Assembly (NCBI GenBank): GCA_000802095.1 | Contig: JUEB01000009.1 | Span: 1-64,000, forward strand | Reading direction: 5' to 3' | Length of the DNA: 64,000 nucleotides | From: Peptococcaceae bacterium BICA1-7 | GTDB taxonomy: Bacteria > Bacillota > Desulfotomaculia > Desulfotomaculales > Desulfocucumaceae | Shown here: one piece after another, positions 16,502-25,305 of the stretch | Layout of the letters: each line of letters starts with the position of its first letter | Numbering within the stretch: position 1 is the first letter of the stretch | Position numbers and translations under genes: made by a program | The notes under the pieces: generated by a model | Database searches by the model: none | What the model saw: the letters and a program-made list of their open reading frames with translations, nothing else | What the model was told of the DNA's origin: nothing

Positions 16502-17065
16502 CTGTTTTTTAGAATAGTAAACGCCAGTTACAAAAAAAGGGAATATGTATATTTAAAACTTCTGGAAAGCCACAGGGAAGGGGGAAAAATTAAGCACCGG
16601 CAGTTGGTCAACCTTTCAGAAGGCATTCAACTGCGGGCAGACAGTGTTAAACCCCTTTATGAGGAACTTAACCAGACCCTTTTATTATTAAAAACTTTTA
16701 ATGAACTGGCTCCCCCATCTTACAGATACCTGAAAGCATCTTATATAATGGCACTGGAAAATGCATTTAAAGTGGCACTGCGCTGCCGGGAACAAGACTT
16801 GAGGGAAATAATGGTCCGGGACGGGAAAAGAAAACATACAAAGGCTTACGACGAGAGTATATTCAATGACACCCTTCAGAAAGAATCTCTATATCGTGGA
16901 AAGTCTCAGGGCATAATCTGCTGGCTGGAAAACATGAACCTTTATGTATTGGATGGTAAAGGGTTTCCACTCAGAATCATCCAAAGGCATGTAACTGAGG
17001 GAGAGGATATTGCGGAATACCTTTTAAAGCTTAGAATCAGTGATAAAAGACCGGACTTTTTTTAG
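16502..17065 (+). CDS. unknown protein with transposase-like N-terminus
   Basis: The frame from CTG 16502 encodes about 187 residues. Its first 45 residues (FFRIVNASYKKREYVYLKLL, then HREGGKIKHRQLVNL) resemble the N-terminal domain of IS1634-type transposases. The rest, including LKASYIMALENAFKVALRC and GIICWLENMNLYVLDGKGFP, I do not recognise. CTG lies nine bases after AAAGGGGG and no ATG, GTG or TTG occurs before the conserved part; a TTG at 16604 would remove it. It could be a remnant of an insertion sequence joined to other sequence, or a domesticated DNA-binding protein. Confidence 0.55.
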   Translation: MFFRIVNASYKKREYVYLKLLESHREGGKIKHRQLVNLSEGIQLRADSVKPLYEELNQTLLLLKTFNELAPPSYRYLKASYIMALENAFKVALRCREQDLREIMVRDGKRKHTKAYDESIFNDTLQKESLYRGKSQGIICWLENMNLYVLDGKGFPLRIIQRHVTEGEDIAEYLLKLRISDKRPDFF

Positions 17066-17103
17066 GAATTGCATGTGAATTACTATACAATGCTTTCCAC
17101 CGT

Positions 17104-17427
17104 ATGACCTCAGGGAAAAAAAGCAATGGCTATACCATAAAGGAGATTTTTGTATACCGGCAATTAATGGATTGGTCCGGCAAAGCCTCTTTCAACTTTA
17201 ACAAGATACTGATCCAGGGAAAGGATTCGTGCTTTAATGATGAAAGAGTATTTGTTGGACTGACTGCATTAAACAGCCTCAAGGATCAAATTGATTATGT
17301 CAACGGGCGCATCAATTCGATGACCGGAGGCATTTCCATGCCGGAAAAAGATCTAAATTGCACATACTTCATGTCCTACTTATTCAAAAAAATATTTGAT
17401 GACATCAGGATTACTCATAATATTTAA
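17104..17427 (+). CDS. unknown 107-residue protein
   Basis: The frame starts with ATG 17104 (MTSGKKSNGYTIKEIF) and has no recognisable domain, signal peptide or membrane segment. It follows the transposase-like gene by 38 bases and precedes the anion symporter gene by 33 bases. Upstream there is no convincing ribosome binding site, so it may be a decayed or mis-started gene. The pair could be a remnant of a transferred fragment. Confidence 0.4.
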   Translation: MTSGKKSNGYTIKEIFVYRQLMDWSGKASFNFNKILIQGKDSCFNDERVFVGLTALNSLKDQIDYVNGRINSMTGGISMPEKDLNCTYFMSYLFKKIFDDIRITHNI

Positions 17428-17460
17428 GCTCTCATTTATCAAAAGAGAGGAGATGTTACT

Positions 17461-18918
17461 ATGACTCTTGATAAAAAGAATGTATTCTTTTTGCTCTTGG
17501 GGATTGGGCTTTTACTATTATTCCACCTACTGCCCCCCTTTGCGCCTGCCGTTGACCCGGCCGGTAAATCCTTTGCCCTTTCACCCGCCGGAAAATCGGC
17601 TATCGGACTGTTCCTGCTGGCAGGCGTCTGGTGGGTGTTTGAGGTTATACCCATCGGCGTTACAAGTATAGCGATAGGTGTGCTGCAGCCCCTTTTCATG
17701 ATCAGGCCTGCCAAGGACGCCATGCGAGACTTCATGGACCCCACCGTTCTCTTCATTTTCGGATCTCTGCTGGTGGGCCTTACCTTTACAAAGGTCGGGC
17801 TTACAAAAAGGCTGGCTTATAAAATGCTCCTGGTGGTGGGTGAAAATACAAGGATGATACTCCTGGGATGCTTTGTAGTGACCGCCCTCCTCACCCATAT
17901 TATGGCTCATACCGCGGTGGCCGCCACTGTAATCCCTATCTTCTTAACAATTCTAACACTTTATAATGAGGACGGAGGAAACCTCGACAAGCCCAACAAA
18001 TTTGGCAAGGCACTCTTTATAGGTATGGCCTACACAGCCGGTGCCGGAAGCATATGCACACTGCTCGGAGGAGCCCGCAACCCCGCTGCCGTCGGATTCT
18101 TCAAGGAATTCACCGGTCAGGACATTTCCTTTATCGACTTCTCCCTGCATCTGGCGCCCATGGGCTGGTTAATTGTATTCCTGACCTGGCTCATGCTGCT
18201 GGTAATCTTTAAACCTGAAAAGAGCACTATCCCCGGTCTGCGTCAGAAGGCCTCCGACTTATACAAACAGCTGGGCCCCATGTCAAAGGAAGAAATATTT
18301 GTACTGATTGTTGTTGCATGCGGTTTGGGACTGCTTATAATGCAGGCGGTTGTACCGGACCTGAAAGGACTTGACCGCTCTATCCCACTGCTGCTGGCAG
18401 GACTTTTATTCTTCGCAACAGGTATACTGGACGTTCAGGATCTTGAAAAGAAAATACCGTGGAATATAGTTCTTCTCTTCAGCGGTGCCATGAGTATAGG
18501 CTTTGCCCTCTGGCAGACTGGTGCGGCCCAGTGGATGGCAATTCAATGGCTTTCCCTGCTGCAGGGTGCTCACTGGCTGTTCTTTGTGATTGGTGTCTCT
18601 ATACTAGTAATCATAATGACTAACTTTATAATGAACGTTGCGGCGATAGCAATAACTTTGCCGGTGGCTCTTGTTATAGCCCAGTACCTGGGTGTAAACC
18701 CGCAGCTTATCCTGTACTGTGCCACAGCCGCCGCCGGACTGCCGATGCTCCTTCTGATAGGCGCGGCGCCTAATGCCATGGCCTACGAGTCTAAACAGTT
18801 CAGCACTGGTGAATTTTTCGCGGCAGGTATTCCCGGAACTATACTGGTGCTGGTGGTAATGACTATTTTCATATTCACCTACTGGCCTCTTATCGGCCTT
18901 ACACCGCTGATTAAATAA
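17461..18918 (+). CDS. DASS/SLC13 family anion:sodium symporter
   Basis: The 485-residue membrane protein has the divalent anion symporter pattern: WWVFEVIPIGVTSIAIGVLQP, MDPTVLFIFGSLLVGLTF, the AHTAVAATVIPIFLTIL helix, GAGSICTLLGGARNPAAVGFF, and the second-half LFSGAMSIGFAL and MNVAAIAITLPVALVIA blocks. Members import dicarboxylates, tricarboxylates or sulfate with sodium. Substrate cannot be told from sequence here; dicarboxylate or sulfate would both fit an anaerobe of this kind. AGAGGAGA precedes the ATG. The next transporter gene starts 18 bases after its stop, so the two form an operon. Confidence 0.88.
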   Translation: MTLDKKNVFFLLLGIGLLLLFHLLPPFAPAVDPAGKSFALSPAGKSAIGLFLLAGVWWVFEVIPIGVTSIAIGVLQPLFMIRPAKDAMRDFMDPTVLFIFGSLLVGLTFTKVGLTKRLAYKMLLVVGENTRMILLGCFVVTALLTHIMAHTAVAATVIPIFLTILTLYNEDGGNLDKPNKFGKALFIGMAYTAGAGSICTLLGGARNPAAVGFFKEFTGQDISFIDFSLHLAPMGWLIVFLTWLMLLVIFKPEKSTIPGLRQKASDLYKQLGPMSKEEIFVLIVVACGLGLLIMQAVVPDLKGLDRSIPLLLAGLLFFATGILDVQDLEKKIPWNIVLLFSGAMSIGFALWQTGAAQWMAIQWLSLLQGAHWLFFVIGVSILVIIMTNFIMNVAAIAITLPVALVIAQYLGVNPQLILYCATAAAGLPMLLLIGAAPNAMAYESKQFSTGEFFAAGIPGTILVLVVMTIFIFTYWPLIGLTPLIK

Positions 18919-18936
18919 CAAGGAGGAGCATAAACT

Positions 18937-20220
18937 ATGTCCGCACAAACTCAGGTCATATTCACCGGAGGCCTGTTCCTCCTTACCTACATCATGATTA
19001 TGACGGAAAAAATTCACCGCACCGTGGTAGCGCTGGCCGGGGCCATCATAGTTATACTGGCTGGAGTGTTGAGCCAGGAAAAGGCAATTGCATATATTGA
19101 TTTTAACACCATAGGGCTGCTGATCGGCATGATGGTAATTGTGGGAATCACCCGTCACACAGGTCTGTTCGAGTATATGGCCGTAAAGGCTGCCAGGATG
19201 TCCAAAGGGGAGCCCATGGCTTTAATGATTTCCCTAGCCACTATCACAGCCGTGACCTCCGCTTTACTTGACAATGTGACCACTGTACTTTTGATTGTGC
19301 CGGTCACCTTTGCCATAGCGGAAAAACTGCAAATTAACGTTATGCCCTTTCTTATTGCCGAGGTGGTAGCCTCAAACATAGGAGGTACCTCAACGCTTAT
19401 CGGAGACCCGCCCAACATAATGATTGGGAGCGCAACGGGACTGGGATTTATGGACTTTGTGTTTGCCCTTGCCCCGGTAATAATTGTGGTTCACATAGCC
19501 ACCATGATATGGCTTAGGATACTGTACAAAAAAGATATGGTGGCCAGGGAAGAATTTAAGAAAGAAATCATGGCTATGGATGCGGATAGACAGATAAAAG
19601 ACCGTCCCCTTCTAAATAAGTGCCTGTTGGTAATCGGTATGACCGTTCTTGGATTCATACTGCACCAGCATTTGCACCTTGAGTCGGCCACCGTTGCCCT
19701 CGGTGGGGCTGTTTTACTCCTCTTGCTTACCAGGGATGATCCCGAGCATGCCCTGACAGCAGTGGAGTGGCCTGTCATATTTTTCTTCGCCGGGCTGTTC
19801 ATGATAGTAGGGGCTCTTGAGCATGTAGGCATAATCGAGGCAGTAGCTAAAAAGTCACTGGAAATAACCGGTGGCGAAATAGTATCCACAGGACTTCTGA
19901 TACTCTGGCTATCTGCGATATTGTCAGCCTTTATTGACAATATTCCCTTTGTGGCCACCATGATACCCCTTATACAGGACATGGGCCGGCTGGGCGCAAT
20001 ATCAGACCTTAATCCCCTCTGGTGGTCCCTTTCACTGGGAGCCTGCCTGGGGGGAAACGGCACTCTCATAGGAGCCTCGGCAAATGTTGTGGTAGCCGGC
20101 ATGGCGGAGAAAAGGGGAGTTGTCATAACCTTCATCCACTTTACCAAGGTGGCCTTTCCAATGATGATAATGTCAGTCGCAATCTGTACTGTTTACCTTC
20201 TATTATTCTTTCTGAAATAA
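18937..20220 (+). CDS. ArsB/NhaD-type ion transporter (CitMHS superfamily)
   Basis: The 427-residue protein has the ArsB/NhaD/P-protein signatures DFNTIGLLIGMMVIVGITRHTGLFEY, the DNVTTVLLIVPVTFAIA motif, NIGGTSTLIGDPPNIMIG, and a second-half repeat SAFIDNIPFVATMIPLI with GGNGTLIGASANVVVAG. These paired re-entrant motifs mark sodium/proton antiporters or arsenite/anion exporters. AAGGAGGAG lies upstream of the ATG. Being in one operon with a sodium-coupled symporter suggests a sodium antiport role, but this is inference. An intrinsic terminator follows. Confidence 0.85.
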   Translation: MSAQTQVIFTGGLFLLTYIMIMTEKIHRTVVALAGAIIVILAGVLSQEKAIAYIDFNTIGLLIGMMVIVGITRHTGLFEYMAVKAARMSKGEPMALMISLATITAVTSALLDNVTTVLLIVPVTFAIAEKLQINVMPFLIAEVVASNIGGTSTLIGDPPNIMIGSATGLGFMDFVFALAPVIIVVHIATMIWLRILYKKDMVAREEFKKEIMAMDADRQIKDRPLLNKCLLVIGMTVLGFILHQHLHLESATVALGGAVLLLLLTRDDPEHALTAVEWPVIFFFAGLFMIVGALEHVGIIEAVAKKSLEITGGEIVSTGLLILWLSAILSAFIDNIPFVATMIPLIQDMGRLGAISDLNPLWWSLSLGACLGGNGTLIGASANVVVAGMAEKRGVVITFIHFTKVAFPMMIMSVAICTVYLLLFFLK

Positions 20221-20241
20221 TTAAAAATTAACTCCAACCCA

Positions 20242-20270
20242 AATACCCGGCATGATCGCCGGGTATTTTT
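20242..20270 (+). terminator. intrinsic terminator of the transporter operon
   Basis: AATACCCGGC and GCCGGGTATT form a 10-bp stem with loop ATGATC followed by TTT, 22 bases after the last stop codon. Confidence 0.85.
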
Positions 20271-20336
20271 ATTCACTCAGGTGACAGCTTTCCAGGATCA
20301 CAAAGGCCACCCTTTGTCAGAGGATGGCCCCATATA

Positions 20337-21539
20337 TTAATTTAAAATACCGGCCCCGGCTAACTTTAGATAACTTTGGGCCAGGTAAAGGGAAAAGCCG
20401 CTGGAGTCTTTTTTATTTTTTAGGTTTACATAATTCAACTCGCTCTCCTGGAGGGCCATTTTTGATATGATGCCCATCTCAAAGCGCTTCTTGTCCCACT
20501 CGTAATATTTTTTGGCGTTCTCAAAATCCTTCAGGGATATTTTATATTCTTCCAGCTTTGTCCTGGTGTCTGCTATTAAATCCGCTATTGTTTTATTTAA
20601 ATTAACCTTCTCATCCTCCAGCTGCAGCTCTTTCTCTTTTATGCCTATTTTTAAAAGCTGCTTTGTATAATAGTCATCCTCATCATCCACTTCGTCTTCG
20701 TTCCTGTCTATTTCTCTTTTTATTTCTTTTATGGCGTCATACTCCTGGAGGGCACTGGAGTATAATTGCTCCTGCGCCGGAATATCCTCCGCTATTTTCA
20801 CCTCAAAGGGAGCAAGTTTTAGCTCAATGCCATATTCTCTGCCCATGATATCGTTTAGCTGTCCCTTTCTGCTCTTTATCTGGTTTTCCATTTCCAGTAT
20901 GCTTTTATTCAGATTGACCAGATCCAGCTCCATTTGGCTTACCTTTAACTGACTGCTGCCCCCCAGTCCCAGCTTTCTTGTCTCCATGCCCAGCAGCTGT
21001 TTATTCAGCTCATATTCACTGTTTAACGCCTGCAGGGAGTTCTCCTGGTTTAATATGGCCGTGTAGAGCTCCTCAACTATATAATCCAGCTGCTTTCTGT
21101 AGTTTTCTTCCGCCTCAATCGAGTCATCATGATCATACTCGGCATCGTCAACGGTATCCCCCGACGACTCTACTTTGTCATACTGCGAGGACATCTGTTC
21201 TTCCAAAGCAGACATTTTAGCGCTTATTTCCGCTAAACCAGGATCCCCCGGGAGTAATGCAGCATACTGATCCTCTAACGCTTGATACTGTCTATATTTG
21301 GCGTTAAGATCAGAGCTGGCATTACTACTATCCTGCTCTGCCTTATACAGCTGGTATTGTGCCTTGTCCACATCAATATCATATTTTTTAAGGCTTCTGC
21401 TGTTTTCTTTGGCCAGTTTCCTGGCCTGCTCCAGTGTAATCACATTTTCATCCACCGGGCTTTCTTCAGCCGCATAGCACACGGTGAAACTCCCCAGCAC
21501 CAGCAGCATAATCAATAATACAACTATCTTTTTACTCAT
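20337..21539 (-). CDS. TolC-like outer-component protein, coiled-coil rich
   Basis: From ATG 21539 (400 residues) the protein has a signal peptide (MSKKIVVLLIMLLVLGSF, cleavage after CYA), then ITLEQARKLAKENSRSLKKYD, typical of the first repeat of TolC-family proteins, and long charged coiled-coil stretches, including an acidic EDEVDDEDD run. The second repeat ends EYKISLKDFENAKKYYEWDKKRFEMG. It is the last gene after adaptor and permease genes, as in MacAB-TolC systems. TolC forms outer membrane channels in diderms; in a Gram-positive cell its role is unclear and may be a cell-wall conduit. The start is set by AAGGTGAT five bases before the ATG. Confidence 0.75.
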   Translation of the reverse strand: MSKKIVVLLIMLLVLGSFTVCYAAEESPVDENVITLEQARKLAKENSRSLKKYDIDVDKAQYQLYKAEQDSSNASSDLNAKYRQYQALEDQYAALLPGDPGLAEISAKMSALEEQMSSQYDKVESSGDTVDDAEYDHDDSIEAEENYRKQLDYIVEELYTAILNQENSLQALNSEYELNKQLLGMETRKLGLGGSSQLKVSQMELDLVNLNKSILEMENQIKSRKGQLNDIMGREYGIELKLAPFEVKIAEDIPAQEQLYSSALQEYDAIKEIKREIDRNEDEVDDEDDYYTKQLLKIGIKEKELQLEDEKVNLNKTIADLIADTRTKLEEYKISLKDFENAKKYYEWDKKRFEMGIISKMALQESELNYVNLKNKKDSSGFSLYLAQSYLKLAGAGILN

Positions 21540-21552
21540 TTTTATCACCTTT

Positions 21553-22740
21553 TTATTCATATCGTAAAGCTTCCAGAGGGCTCAGGTCGGCGGCCTTCAT
21601 GGCTGGATAGAACCCGAAAAACACACCTGTAACTACCGAGAATATAAGCCCCAGCAGAACACCGCTTACCGAAGAAAGGGCCGGCAGCTCGAAGTACTTT
21701 AAAACGGGTATGGTAAGGAAGCCTGCAATAACCCCAATCACTCCGCCCGCCAGGCTTATAAAAACTGCTTCAATAAGAAACTGCTTCAGTATTTCCTGCT
21801 TTTTGGCCCCGATGGCCTTTAAGGTGCCAATTTCCCTGGTTCTTTCCTTTACGGTAACAAACATAACATTCATAATTCCTATGCCGCTTACTATCAGCAC
21901 AATCACTGCCACGGCCAGGAGAAGCATCGACATTGTTCTGGCTGACTCCTGGGCTGCTACCAGCCTGCTTCCGGCATCCAGAATACGAAACTGTTCAGCT
22001 CCCCCCGCCCGGTGGTTTTCATTCAAACTGGCGGTAATGTCTTCAATGGCTGACTGAACAGCGTCTATATCCCTGGCCTGGGCTATAATGGTGGGGTTGG
22101 CCCTGGCTCCCAATAAAAATCTCTCACCGGCTGAATAGGGAACAAAGGCAGTGTCATCATAGCTGCCGCCGGACCCTGAGTCCCCCACCCGGTTATAAAT
22201 GCCTACAACCTCAAACTTCCTGTTGTTTATGCTGATGCTGCGGCCCACTATTTCGGAGGGGCTGCCGTCGGTAAGGGTATTGGCAAGCTCCGCGCCAATT
22301 ACCGCACACCTGTTTTTCTTGTTTTCATCTTCCTCGTCAAGGGCCCTGCCCTGCCCAACCACCAGGTTATTGCTTTCCTGGAAGCCCGGCTGAATTGCCG
22401 CGAACCCTGCAGAAGCTGAATAATTTTCATAATTTATATCCCCGTTGCCTCGCAAAAGGGGAAAAGCCTGGGCTATGTTCTGACTTTCCAGAAACAGCTG
22501 AGCGTCTTTTGCAGTAAGCGGGTCTGCCACCCTGCCCCTTTGAGCGGGCATAACCATTATGGTTCCTACATTAAGCCTGGAGTATTGCTCGTTTACCTGG
22601 GCCTCCCCGCCCTTTCCTATGGCCACCACCATAAAAATGGTGGCTGTACCCACTATGACTCCCAATGTGGTCAGAAAAGTGCGCACCTTGTTTTGGGAAA
22701 TATTAATTAAAATCATTTTAAGCAGCTGCTTAAGCTTCAT
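21553..22740 (-). CDS. MacB-like ABC transporter permease (FtsX family)
   Basis: The 395-residue protein has one membrane segment near residues 15-40 (KVRTFLTTLGVIVGTATIFM), a large extracytoplasmic domain, then three C-terminal segments (SMLLLAVAVIVLIVSGIGIMN, the EIGTLKAIGAKKQEI motif, and GVFFGFYPAMKAADLSPLEAL at the end), the classical MacB/LolE architecture without a fused ATPase. The ATPase is encoded two genes upstream. Such permeases act as mechanotransmitters exporting peptides, lipids or drugs. Its stop lies 13 bases before the ATG of the TolC-like gene. Confidence 0.9.
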   Translation of the reverse strand: MKLKQLLKMILINISQNKVRTFLTTLGVIVGTATIFMVVAIGKGGEAQVNEQYSRLNVGTIMVMPAQRGRVADPLTAKDAQLFLESQNIAQAFPLLRGNGDINYENYSASAGFAAIQPGFQESNNLVVGQGRALDEEDENKKNRCAVIGAELANTLTDGSPSEIVGRSISINNRKFEVVGIYNRVGDSGSGGSYDDTAFVPYSAGERFLLGARANPTIIAQARDIDAVQSAIEDITASLNENHRAGGAEQFRILDAGSRLVAAQESARTMSMLLLAVAVIVLIVSGIGIMNVMFVTVKERTREIGTLKAIGAKKQEILKQFLIEAVFISLAGGVIGVIAGFLTIPVLKYFELPALSSVSGVLLGLIFSVVTGVFFGFYPAMKAADLSPLEALRYE

Positions 22741-22744
22741 CCAA

Positions 22745-23929
22745 TCACCTGCTTTTTGAGTATACTACAGTTTCATTTCCCCTGAGGCCCTCTTTTACCT
22801 CCACGTTGGTACCGTCAGTAAACCCTGCTTTTATTTGTATTTCTTCATTTTGACCCTTCTGGTCAAGCACCGTTACAGTCTGTATGCCGTTTACATTTTT
22901 GACGGCGTTGTACGGCACAATCAGGCAATTTGCAACTTCTTTTATAACAAAAGAAACTGAGCAGGTCATGCCGTCCTTAATCTCCGTTCCGGGGTCTTTT
23001 ATATTTATTTCAACTGAATAATTCACCAGCCCGTTGGAGCTGTCGGCGGGCAGAGCATTTATTTTACTGACCTCGCCTGTGAATTTTTTATCCGGTATGG
23101 CCTCCACTGTTACATATACCTTTTGCCCCGCTTTGATCTGTCCTATATCGTATTCAATCACATTGGTTATAGCGTTTATCGAGTTGTTTTCATGAATTAC
23201 CGCAAAGTCCTGCTCGTCTGTAACACTCTCCCCCACCTTGTTGGCCAGGCTCAAAACATATCCTGAGACCGGGGCGTATAATATAGTGTCTTCCAGATCT
23301 TCACTGGCCATTTTTAGCTGTAATTCATCCTGACTTATACCCTGAGCCTTTTTCAGCTGGTACTTCTCCTGAAGGTTCTTATACTCTATCTCCTTATTAG
23401 CCAGCTCCAGCTTTTTAAGTTTTAGCTCGTTGGCTGAATAAGCATCCGGGATGGCTTCCATCTCCAGGTATTGATCCCTGGTGCTCTCCAGGTCGGCCTC
23501 AGTGGTTTTTAATTTCAGCTCATCATCCAAAAGGCCGGTTAATTCCTGTTCCTGCCCATCCTGAAGCTTGGCCAGGGCCAGCTGATACTGGTCCTGGTAA
23601 TCTCTGTCATCAAGCCTTGCTATAACCTCTCCCTTTTCTACCTGCTCTCCTTCAGCGGTGAGTATTTCGGAAATAGTGCCCTTAACTCCAAATCTTAAAT
23701 TAACCTTGGAGAATGAAATAGTTCCATCGGAATCAAGTGCAACAATTATGTCATCCCTTCTTACATTTGTTTGTTCATAAACTGTCTGGGCACTTTTTTC
23801 AGCATTTTGTTTTTTAATCCAGATGCCTGTCCCGCCAGCCCCTATAACTGCTATGGCTACGGCAATGCAAAGTATTTTTTTATTCTTTAGCCCTTTAATT
23901 TTTGCTTTCCAGTCTTTAATTATTCTCAT
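22745..23929 (-). CDS. membrane fusion (HlyD/MacA-type) adaptor protein
   Basis: The product (394 residues from ATG 23929) has one N-terminal membrane anchor (ILCIAVAIAVIGAGGTGIWI), a barrel-lipoyl half motif LTAEGEQVEKGEVIARLD, a central coiled-coil hairpin from about residue 100 to 190, the second lipoyl half ILYAPVSGYVLSLANKVGESV and C-terminal beta domains. This is the MacA/HlyD adaptor architecture linking the permease to an outer conduit. It overlaps the end of the ATPase gene by 14 bases and precedes the permease gene by four bases. Confidence 0.9.
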   Translation of the reverse strand: MRIIKDWKAKIKGLKNKKILCIAVAIAVIGAGGTGIWIKKQNAEKSAQTVYEQTNVRRDDIIVALDSDGTISFSKVNLRFGVKGTISEILTAEGEQVEKGEVIARLDDRDYQDQYQLALAKLQDGQEQELTGLLDDELKLKTTEADLESTRDQYLEMEAIPDAYSANELKLKKLELANKEIEYKNLQEKYQLKKAQGISQDELQLKMASEDLEDTILYAPVSGYVLSLANKVGESVTDEQDFAVIHENNSINAITNVIEYDIGQIKAGQKVYVTVEAIPDKKFTGEVSKINALPADSSNGLVNYSVEINIKDPGTEIKDGMTCSVSFVIKEVANCLIVPYNAVKNVNGIQTVTVLDQKGQNEEIQIKAGFTDGTNVEVKEGLRGNETVVYSKSR

Positions 23930-24605
23930 ACAATTTACCATCCCGTATGTAGACTAGTTTTTTTACTCTTTCCGCCACCTCAACATCATGGGTAATAATC
24001 ACTATGGTGTTTCCCTGTCTGTTAAGCTCTTCAAATATTACCATGGCATCCTCGCTGGACTTGCTGTCCAGGTTTCCGGTGGGCTCGTCCGCCAGCAGCA
24101 GCTCGGGGCTGCCTACAATGGCCCTGGCTATGGCCACCCTTTGCTGCTGACCGCCCGAGAGCTCATTGGGCTTGTGGCCCATTCTATCCGCCAGCCCCAA
24201 AAGGGTTAATTTTTCCCGTGCCAGTTCCATGGCCTCTTCCTCATCAATGCCGCGGTAGAGCAGGGGCAGCACTACATTTTGAAGGGCTGTCAATCTGGGC
24301 AGAAGGTTAAACTTCTGAAAAATAAACCCTATTTTTTTATTCCTTATATCTGCCAATTCATTTTCTGATGCCTTTAATACGTCCAGGCCATCCAGATAAT
24401 ACTTCCCCGAGGTGGGTATATCCAGACAGCCCAGTATATTCATCAGGGTGGACTTACCCGATCCGGAGGGGCCTAAAACCGCCATAAAGTCACTATGTAA
24501 TACCCTTATGCTAACGTCATCCAGAACCTTAAGCTCTTCAGACCCGTTCTGGTATACCTTGACAATATTGCTTGCAGCTATAACACAGTTTGAGCTGTTA
24601 GTCAT
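23916..24605 (-). CDS. MacB/LolD-type ABC transporter ATPase
   Basis: The 229-residue ATPase carries all motifs: Walker A GPSGSGKST, Q-loop FIFQKFNLLPRLTALQNV, signature LSGGQQQRVAIARA, Walker B ELLLADEPTGNLD and the switch His in IVIITHD. The TALQNV and DEPTGNLD forms are typical of the MacB/LolD subfamily. It energises the permease encoded downstream. Its stop overlaps the adaptor start. Confidence 0.95.
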   Translation of the reverse strand: MTNSSNCVIAASNIVKVYQNGSEELKVLDDVSIRVLHSDFMAVLGPSGSGKSTLMNILGCLDIPTSGKYYLDGLDVLKASENELADIRNKKIGFIFQKFNLLPRLTALQNVVLPLLYRGIDEEEAMELAREKLTLLGLADRMGHKPNELSGGQQQRVAIARAIVGSPELLLADEPTGNLDSKSSEDAMVIFEELNRQGNTIVIITHDVEVAERVKKLVYIRDGKLYENN

Positions 24606-24613
24606 ATTACCTG

Positions 24614-25240
24614 TTAGCCTCCTATGCCCTGCGGTCCCCCACCCATTCCCTGCGGTCCGCCACCCATTCCCTGCGGGTTGCCTGATCCGGCTCCCTGCCT
24701 GTTACCAGCGGCGCCGCCAGCACCTGTTAGCTGGACAAATGAAACCTCGCCATCTTTTTCCCAGACCCGTAAAATTGATTCCTTTTTAATATCCGTGAGA
24801 CCTGCCTGTTTGGAGCTGGCTCCTCCGGCACCCCTTTGCATTGTTACTATGGGGGTTCCTACCGGTATGATAAAAGTCTGGGTTTCCTCGGTGAATTTCA
24901 TAGCAAAGCCCCTGTTACCAGGAACTCCTGCTCCACCGGCCTGGTTTTGGGCCTGGGATTGATCCTGGGATTGGGGCTGGCTCCCTGCCGGCGCCTCTTT
25001 TGGAGCTGCTTGACTTTGATTAACTTCAGCCTTATATACGGTTACTTCATTTCCTACTATATCCTTAACCTTTCCTATAAAGGCCGGGCTTTCCCCGGGA
25101 AGGGCAACCGCCTGACTCTCCGTGGAAGCTGCGGCGTTCTGCTGCCCGGTGTTTTGGGTAGACTCCCGGCCGCAGCCAACAGCCGCTATTGCTGCAGCAG
25201 CAATAATAAACAGGCATACAGTCTTACTGAATCTCATCAT
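24614..25240 (-). CDS. lipoprotein with Gly-Pro-Gln-Met C-terminal repeats
   Basis: The protein of about 208 residues starts with a lipoprotein signal (CLFIIAAAAIAAVGCG, lipobox AVGC), a Q/A-rich linker, a beta-rich middle part (AFIGKVKDIVGNEVTVYKAE, FIIPVGTPIVTMQRG, ESILRVWEKDGEVSFVQL) and a low-complexity tail with three GGGPQGMG-type copies. It stands between a two-component system and the export genes, with nine bases to the ATPase gene. It could be a surface sensor or accessory of the exporter. GTG 25246 and ATG 25237 are alternative starts; AGAGGTGATC precedes them. Confidence 0.7.
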   Translation of the reverse strand: MMRFSKTVCLFIIAAAAIAAVGCGRESTQNTGQQNAAASTESQAVALPGESPAFIGKVKDIVGNEVTVYKAEVNQSQAAPKEAPAGSQPQSQDQSQAQNQAGGAGVPGNRGFAMKFTEETQTFIIPVGTPIVTMQRGAGGASSKQAGLTDIKKESILRVWEKDGEVSFVQLTGAGGAAGNRQGAGSGNPQGMGGGPQGMGGGPQGIGG

Positions 25241-25305
25241 GATCACCTCTCAATTGAAATAAAACTATACTGTATATGATAATTACCTTTAGTTAAAATG
25301 TGCGC

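Noticed and set aside
24614-24680. Tandem repeat TTCCCTGCGGTCC-type DNA in the lipoprotein gene
   Set aside because: It simply encodes the GGGPQGMG tail and is low-complexity coding sequence.
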